From assembly GCA_013407085.1 (NCBI GenBank), contig JACCGJ010023492.1, forward strand, positions 26,838-90,837: DNA of 64,000 nucleotides. Direction: 5' to 3'. Origin of the DNA: Atriophallophorus winterbourni (lineage: Eukaryota; Platyhelminthes; Trematoda; Plagiorchiida; Microphallidae). This document shows, one piece after another, positions 45,801 through 54,800 of the stretch (position 1 is its first letter; each line of letters opens with the position of its first letter). The notes under the pieces were generated by a model that saw only the letters and a list, made by a program, of their open reading frames with translations, searched no databases and was not told where the DNA came from. Both the position numbers and the translations under genes were made by a program.

Positions 45801-48800
45801 AGGAAGCACATGTTCACGTGCAGTTACATCCATCTGATATATGAATTGTTAAGTTATTTTTTGTGAAATCATGTTAGTCCGATTCATTCAAAGACCTACG
45901 TACAATTGCATCAACGAAAAGCTAAATACTTACAAGTTGTACAATTTGATATCTGGCGTCCAAATTTGTGATGGGAATATTCTCACGGTTGTTATATTTC
46001 CGAATTCTTTAGGGTCCCATTTCAAGAGAGCATCCTCCCAGCGCTAAGAAAAAAGTTAGAATAGATAATTTTACACATTCGATTAATCCAATTCAATTCA
46101 ATTTTAATGGTCTAAAAAGCATATAGCTTAACAAAAACCACAGAATAATATGGCAATTACGAATAACATTTGTAGTACTGAGCAGTTCAGGAATCAAGTA
46201 AAAATCCATAGGGCAGACACTGTTTTCAAAGTTCAAAGCTTTTATGGTGTAAAATATATAGGTTCAATGTTTGGGTTGGTCGATTTACTAGTGTTGACAA
46301 TACGAAGCTCAGCTTGAATTTATGCGTTCTTTGTTACCTGTGATTTAGAATAAATTTAGCACCTCATTGTTGACAATTCAACGAAACATTTTGAGTATAA
46401 TCGGTTGCTTTCGAGAAAACAACATGGATTTAGCGGAATTATTCTTGTTCATCTAATTTAATGATAACGTTGGATGATTTCACACAAGCGGTAGATAAAG
46501 GACGAACCATTCATGCCTGCTACCTAGATATCTCCAAAGCATATGATGGTGTTAACTATAGCCTACAACTGCAAAAGCTTCAAAGGCTTGGTATCATTGG
46601 AAAGTTGTTGAATTGGCTAAATGAGTAACTAACAGCCACCTCGACCCGTCGAACAAAAACCCGTCACACAGCCGAACAACCCAATTCAGGCCCATAGTGC
46701 GTAAAGTAATAACGTGTTTTCTGTGTATGGGTAAAATCCATGGTAAATGCGACCGTACTTTAGCCCCTGACTCGATAGCATTATTGAATAATGAAATGGT
46801 TCCAGGTGCATGCTATGTCTGTGTTCGTTGCAGAGCTAAATCATTGCACTATAACGATACTTTTGGATCCAAAATAGAAAATAGAATGGCCGGTTTGGAG
46901 TTGGGCCTTCGACGTGTGGAAGAAATGTTGGTAAATCATGTGAGTACGCAAGTGATCACTGATGTAAACCATCATATCAATACATCGATTTCGGAACCAC
47001 CATTGAAGGAATCTAAGACTAAGTCTATTCGTGTGCCAAAAAAACAAAAAACAGGGTTATTCCCGTTTTGGAATCAGCTAAAACGACCACAGAAGTAGGA
47101 AATTCTTATAGAGATATGATGTTACGGTCGACCTCAGCTGTACACTCCAAAACTGCTGTACCCGACTCACAAAGTCAAGTCACAAAGGTTTTTAATTCTA
47201 AAACGCCTGAATTTCCGATACGAAAAAAGAACACCCCATACAGGCTGAACGTGATATGTACGAATGTCAGCGAGTCCCAAGAAAGCCTGTTCGATAGCAA
47301 AGAGAAACATGATGTCGATACATGGTCTGAACTTTGTCCATCATTGTTAACCCATAGAACCATAAAGTGTCTCTATACAAACGCGCAGTGTCTGAGAAAC
47401 AAAATACAGGAGCTTGATACCGTATGTACACAGCACTCACCGGACTTAGTTGCAATTACCGAAACATGGTTTGAACCTCATTTATCAGACAATGAATTGG
47501 CATTAAAAGGAATGTGTCTTCTCCGTCAAGACCGTGTGGGACGCGGCGGTGGCGTAGCACTTTACTACAACCAACAGTTATCCTGCAGAGAAATTGACGA
47601 TATTGACCTACGTGTACAGGATACTCTGTGGTGCTCAATTAAGCTGACTACTGGAGTTGATTGCATTGTTGGCGTGATTTATCGGGCTCCAAGCGCAAGT
47701 GATGCGCACAATGTTGAACTACTCCAGAAAATTCGACTTCTGGCTGCCAGATTTCAAACGCCACTCCTGGTTATGGGAGACTTCAACCTTCCAAACTTGA
47801 TGAAGAATAATGCTCTTTCAACGAATTCGCTTGACGATGCGTTTCAAGAACTGATCTTCGATATTCCTTTCTATAACCACGTCTTCGATAACACTAGATA
47901 TAGAGATGGTAACATGCCATCTGTCCTGGATCTAATACTAACGAGTGAGGAACATGCCGTCGAAAATCTGAGCTACGAAACTCCATTGGGTTCTAGCGAC
48001 CACCTGGTCCTCTTATTCGATTATGTTTGTCAAGCTGAGAGAACGAATGACATCAACAAAACAAAACTACAACTGGATATTGGAAGTCTTCACAATGCTC
48101 TTCGAACGATTTCTGACTGGAAACCAGACACCACGGACGTGCATCGTTCTTGGGTAAACTTCAAAGAGAAGCTGTGTGATGAAATAAACCTACATTCCAG
48201 ATTTGTGCCAAAGACAGCGAAAAAACGATTTACCTTCACGTTGAGAAGCCGCACAAGGAAGTGGATTAAGATACGCAACGATGCATGGAGAAACTATGTC
48301 CACAATCCGATGCCAGATAATTGGGAAACATATCGTCTGTTGAGGAACAAGGTCACCTCTCTTATCACCGAGGATAAGCAGTCTCATCAGGCAAGACTAC
48401 TGACCATGATGGAGCGGAACCCCAAAGTCCTGTACCAGATCGTTAACACTACATCAAAAATTAAGCCAGGAATCTCAGCACTACGCACACCAAATGGTCT
48501 AACTACGACTGCGTTCGAGGCTGCCGAAGTTCTTGCAGGTTACTACTGCAAAGTTTTTGCCCCAAGGAATCAGTGCATCTTACGCCGCATTCGATTGGCT
48601 TTTCCAATGAAATACTAAATGAAATCTCAATAAACAATGAGTGTGTCATGCTCAAACTTCTTCGTTTGAATACCGCAAAGTCACCAGGAGCAGATGGAAT
48701 CACTCCTTTTATCCTCAAACGATGCGCATCCTCATTGTGTGGTCCACTCAGCACATTATTCCAAATTTCGCTCGAAAATAGTATCGTTCCCGCGGAATGG

Positions 48801-51800
48801 AAATCTGGTATCATCACACCAATCTACAAGGGCGGGAGTCGATCTGACGCTGCGAACTATAGACCAGTTACGTTGTTGCCAGTAATTTCTAAAGTGCTAG
48901 AGAGTTTAGTAGCGGAAAAGATCACCCATCACCTCGAAAACAATAGACTGCTTGCGACTGAACAGCACGGTTTCAGGAAACATCACTCATGTCTATCTAA
49001 CCTCTTGCTCACCTTAAACGACTGGACTGAGTGTGTGGACAATGGTTACTCCATCCACGCATGCTTTTTAGACATGTCAAAGGCTTTCGACCGCGTCAAT
49101 CATAGTATTTTAATCCAGAAACTTGAATTGCACGGGATAACAGGAAAACTTCTTGCTTGGCTAGAAAACTATTTACGCGACAGGAGTGCCCAAGTCAGAG
49201 TTGACGGCGCCTTATCGAAACCATTCAAAATTACGAGCGGAGTGCCCCAGGGTTCGGTCCTCGGACCGATTTTGTTTTTGATCTACGCAAACGACATTCC
49301 CGAGCGTGTTAAATGCAAGATTATGTTATTTGCAGACGATATAAAGCTTTGGAGAAGCATACGTACCAATGATGACTGTGAAACTTTGCAGAAGGATCTA
49401 AACACATTGCACGATTGGTCTTTGAGAAACAAACTACCATTCAACTTCCAAAAGTGCAAGGCGTTAAACATTGGAAAGACTGTTAATTACAACTACACTC
49501 TTGGGTCCCACCAACTCGTCTGGACAACTGAAGAGAAGGATTTGGGTGTTTGGACCAGTTCAAGTCTGAAGACTTCACTGCAGTGCAAAGCGGCATACAA
49601 AAAGGCGTCACAAGTATTGGCGTTATTGAGACGAATTTTCGGCAGATTCTCCAATCAGTCGGTGCCCCGTATCATGAACACCTATCTGAGACCAGCGATG
49701 GAGTACGCTGTTCAGGCTTGGTCACCCTGGATTCAGAAAGACATCAATCTTCTGCAGCGTATTTACCACCGAACCACAAAGCTTGTACCCGGACTAGCTG
49801 CTAAACCATATGAAGAACGTTTGAGGAGTCTCAATCTTTTCGACTTTCGCTGTCGTCGACTAAGAGGTGACCTCATACTGATGTACAATATTATGCACGT
49901 CCCTAACCATCCCTTGTCCAAACTTTTCACACGCTCGCCACCCCGTGCCAGTCGGAAACACGAACTTTCAGTGCTTATTCCCACTTCAAGACTGAACTGT
50001 CGAAGATATTCGTATGCTGTACGTGTAAGTTTCACATGGAACACCCTCCCCTCCACTGTTACACACTCAGCCAACCTGGATATTTTTAAAGCTAATTTGG
50101 ACAAATACTTGAGAGACAACCCAAACTTTGATACGATTTACACTACATGAGTTTTCCTGTTCTTCTTTATTATTGTATATACCTCATAACTCCATCCTAT
50201 GGTTATTGTTAAGCTAAATGCTTTTTAGACCATTACAACTTTGAATCACTTTGAATCACTTTGAACATGTAAACGCAGAAAAGGTGACTCGTCTAACCCG
50301 CCATTCATCTTCACCTCATATTGGTCAACCTCGCTTGCTCAAGGTAACACTAAAATGCGAGGCTGATATCGAGAACGTATTACTGAATGCATACCTACTC
50401 AAGTCAGATCCCGACTCCAACTGCCGCATAAATCCCGATGTACCATGGTGGGAAAGGAAGGGCAGCTTGAACGACAGGGAACAAACGGTATCGCGAAGTA
50501 TAGTTCTACTTGGTGTACCAGAAAATACTTCTAAAGCATCGAATCAGGAAACGGTAGAGCACGACGTCAAACAATGGCGCTACATTGCGTGTTCTCTCGA
50601 TATTTCTAATGCCGTTGTTGTGGACACTTTTCGAGTTCCTTTTTCGCCAAAATACAAGGGGGATGGACCGAAACCTCTGAAGATTACGTTCTTGACCAGC
50701 GCTATGGCTGAAATAGTAAGGTCGGAATGGACAAAAAAGAAACGAACACTACCCAAGGATGTTAGACTTAGCCCACCCAAACCAATGAGTGAGACACACT
50801 CGCGGCTGGGGGCGGTAGACGGAAGCGTTCCCACCGAAACGGAAGCAATCAATAGATCAAAAAACGTAGTGGGTCCGGCTCAAACCGAGTCGGACCGATT
50901 ACATCATGGTCCGGCTCTCAGGGGGTCAGACATACAAACATCATCCGCATAGGCTCGCTACACACGGAAACCACTGTTAAATGCCTATACACAAATGCAC
51001 AGTACTTGCGGAACAAAATCGCCGAATTGTCTCACTTTAACGCTCAGTTTTCTGCTGACATCATTGCTGTTACCGAAACACGGTTCTACGATCAGGTGAA
51101 CGATTGCGAGCTGGCACTTCCCAACATGATCCTACTTCGACGAGACCGTTCGAAATCAGGTGGTGGAGTTGCTTTGTATTATAACGAACGTCTTCAATGC
51201 ACAGCTGTACCTGACACAAGGTTTGAGCTAGAGGACACCATGTGGTGTAGGAAACTGGAGAGAACTGTATACTTGGTGTGATCTACCGCTCGCCCAACTC
51301 TTCCGATGCCCACAATGAAACGTTGTTACGAATGATGCGCAACGCTGGAAATCTTAGAGGATGCCAACTGTTAATAATGGGTGATTTTAACCTCCCACAT
51401 CTCTACACCAAAAGTGTGCATACTCAACAATCCCTTGAGTACAAATTCCGTGAGATTATCACTTTCACTCCCCTATACAACCATGTCCATTCATTCACTC
51501 GACAAAGGGCCTCAATGAATCATCAATTCTAGATCTGGTTTTAACCTCCGAAGCAACAGCAGTGGAGTCAGTGCAGTATCATAGTCCTTTGGGGCTAAGT
51601 GACCATCTTGTGTTGTCCTTCGAATTCGTGTGCAACGCCAGAAGGGCGTCGGGCGACGTTAAGTTCATCAGGAGAGTCGATTACTTCGGCCTTCGCGGTG
51701 CCATTACGATTATGGAGGAAAAACATCTCGATCTTACGAATGCAGATACTCATTGTTCTAGTCTGTTAAGTTATATCGGTACAAAACTAGATGACAATTC

Positions 51801-54800
51801 TACCTGTGTTCCCAAAAGGAAATCAAGAACATTTTGCTTCAAACTTCGAAGCCGCACTCGGAAGTGGATAGCCATGCGAAATTCCGCATGGGCTGCACAC
51901 AAAATAATACGAACAGACGCATCCTGGGAACACTTTCGTAGTTTTCGTAACAAGGTGACGTCCCTAATTCGAGAAGACAAGCAATATCACCATTGGAAGC
52001 TGATCGACCAGATGGAACGACATCCTAAGTTGCTGTACACCATCGTAAACACCGCGACCAAGGTTAAGCCAGGTGTATTTCCTATCCAGACAGAGAACGG
52101 ACTGACTGATAATGTCAAGGATACAGCTGATGCCCTAATATCATTTTATGCGCAAGTATTTTGTCCAAAGAACGTGTCAACGCTGACGTCTTTGCCGCAC
52201 CCACTACAAGTCGAATGCCTTAGCAACATCGAGGTAAATCCTACGGTTGTGCGAAAGCATTTACGCGGGCTGAACGTTCGCAAATCACCAGGAGAGGATG
52301 GAATAACACCTGCTGTTCTGAAGTCATGCGAGCTGGAGCTTTGTGGCCCACTAAGTGGTCTATTCAGGCACTCATTGAATACAGGAACCGTACCAACTCA
52401 ATGGAAAACCGGTGTTATCACACCAATCTACAAAGAGGGCAGTCGTTCTGACCCGGCGAATTACCGCCCCGTAACGCTTCTTTCAGCGGATTCTAAAATT
52501 TTGGAACGCCTGGTGTGTGAACGACTTGTTGAACATCTTGAGAACCATCAGCTAATAACTTTCACGCAACACGGATTTAGGAAAACATATTCATGCCTGT
52601 CTAACTTGCTCACGACTCTAAATGACTGGACGCAAGCACTAGACCAAGGGGGTTCCGTCCGGTTACTTAGATATATCTAAAGCATTCGACAGAGTGAATC
52701 ACTCCTTACTGCTTCAGAAACTGCAGAATGTTGGCGTCATCGGAAACCTACTAACATGGTTCACAAGTTACCTGTCTGGACGCAAAGTAAAAGTCAGAAT
52801 AGATGGTGAAACTTCCCGAACAATTGAAGCTACGAGCGGAGTCCCTCAGGGTTCGGTTCTCGGTCCAATACTGTTTCTCATATTTATAAACGATCTACCG
52901 AAATTACTAGCATGTAAGCTTGTTTTATTCGCAGATGATGTAGAAATCTGGACGCAGGTAAACTCTATCGAGGACTGTCATGTTCTGCAAGGAGATTTGG
53001 ATAAGCTGCACCAGTGGTCAATCCAAAACAAACTGCCATTTAATTTCCACAAGTGCAAAATGTTGCAAGTCGGAAAACCCTTTCCATTTACCTACAAACT
53101 TGACAGCCACCCGCTTGAATGGAGTACTTCACAAAAAGATCTCGGAATCTTGGTGTCTGGTACTTTGAAGAACAGCCTACAGTGCGACGCCGTCTACAAG
53201 CGTGCGTTCAGCTTGCTAGGTTTACTGAAACGCATTTTCGGACGTTTCCCACCACACTCACTTGCGAAATTACTAAACGCTTACATACATCCTGTCGTTG
53301 ACTACGCTGTACAAGCTTGGACGCCATGGATGAAAAAAAACATTTCGCTCATCGAACGAATTTATCACAAGGCAACCAAAACGGTTACCGGATTGAATAA
53401 TTTACCTTTTGAGCAGCGACTGACCAGACTTGGACTGTGCACCCTCGAGCGCAGACGTATCCTACACGACCTCACTCTGACATATCGAATCATCTACGCG
53501 AAATCCCACCCTCTCAAACACCTCTTCAAGTTTGGTTCGGTTGTCCCCACACGCAGCCACCCTTTGACCCTTCAAATCCCACACTCACGATTGAATTGTC
53601 GTCGTCACTTCTTCGCTGTTCGTGTATGCTTCTTGTGGAATAGCTTGCCGACAGATATTGTTACCTCAGCGAACGAGCACATCTTTAAACAAAGGTTACG
53701 AAACCTTATGTTGAGAACTACTGCGTTGGCCCCTACCTATTGATGTCTATATTTTTAACGCACGAAACTACCGTCCATCCAAATATTCTTTTCCCTCAGT
53801 CTGTGTCGCCATTGAGGATTATTTTTGCTCCACCTATGAAGAACATGGAGATGATCATACAAGTAACGATTTTTTTTAATTTTTTATACGTATATCCTAT
53901 GGTACTGTACAGCAATTTGCTTTTTTAACCATAAATCTTGAATCTTGAATCTTGAATCTTGAACAAATCGCACTACCCATGTAATGGTTGGCGGTACATT
54001 ATAAAAACCAATCGCAGAGACTAGCGGAGTTCCCCAAGGTTCATCCCTTGGTCCCACCCACTTTCTAGTTGATGTCAATGAAATACCGAAACTTGTTCGG
54101 TATAAAATTTCGTTATTTGCGGACGACATGAAGATATGGAGTTGCATTCGTAGCCCAGAATACTGTCTGCCATTACAAAAAGATCTTGATACGCTTCACA
54201 ATTGGTCGATGAAGAACAAAACTGCCATTAAACTTCAATAAATGCAGGCTCGTGTACGTGGGGAATCGAGCAGAGTTCACATACCATATAGGCTCACATT
54301 TCCTTGAAAATTGCAGTAAAGAAAAAGATTTGGGTCTCTAAATATGCTCGGGTTTAAAAACCTCAATTCAAATTAACACTGCCTTTACAAATGTAACACG
54401 TGTTCTCACACTACTCAAACAGGTATTTGGGATATCTTTGGTTAAGCTATTCTCCAGGAACATTATATAATACCTGTAATGGAATACGGTGTGCAGTCAT
54501 GGTCTCCGTGGCTCAAGAGAGATGTAGAACTTATGCAGCGAATCGGTCACTGTTCAACAAAAATAGTTCTCAGCATCTGAAACAAGCCTTATAAAGAAAG
54601 GATAGCTCAACTGAATCTGTTCTACTTTTCCTATCGATGAATCAGAGAAGACCTTATCATAGTTTACAAAATATTCCATGACTCGAACTATCATTTACAG
54701 AGCCTATTCACGCGAAGGGATACAAGCAATTATCGGACCAATGGATATATTCTGCTTATACCCCAATCCCGCCTAAACCGTAGGAGGTATTTTATTCGTA

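Noticed and set aside
46697..47098. Host gene with a PHD-like zinc finger
   Set aside because: The frame continues into CR1 ORF1 sequence and has a counterpart in the reverse CR1 copy at 44.5-44.8 kb. It is retrotransposon coding.
47068..48618. Novel fusion protein joining an ORF1 domain to an endonuclease
   Set aside because: The fusion point coincides with the edge of a nested CR1 insertion, and the missing ORF1 part lies directly after that insertion.
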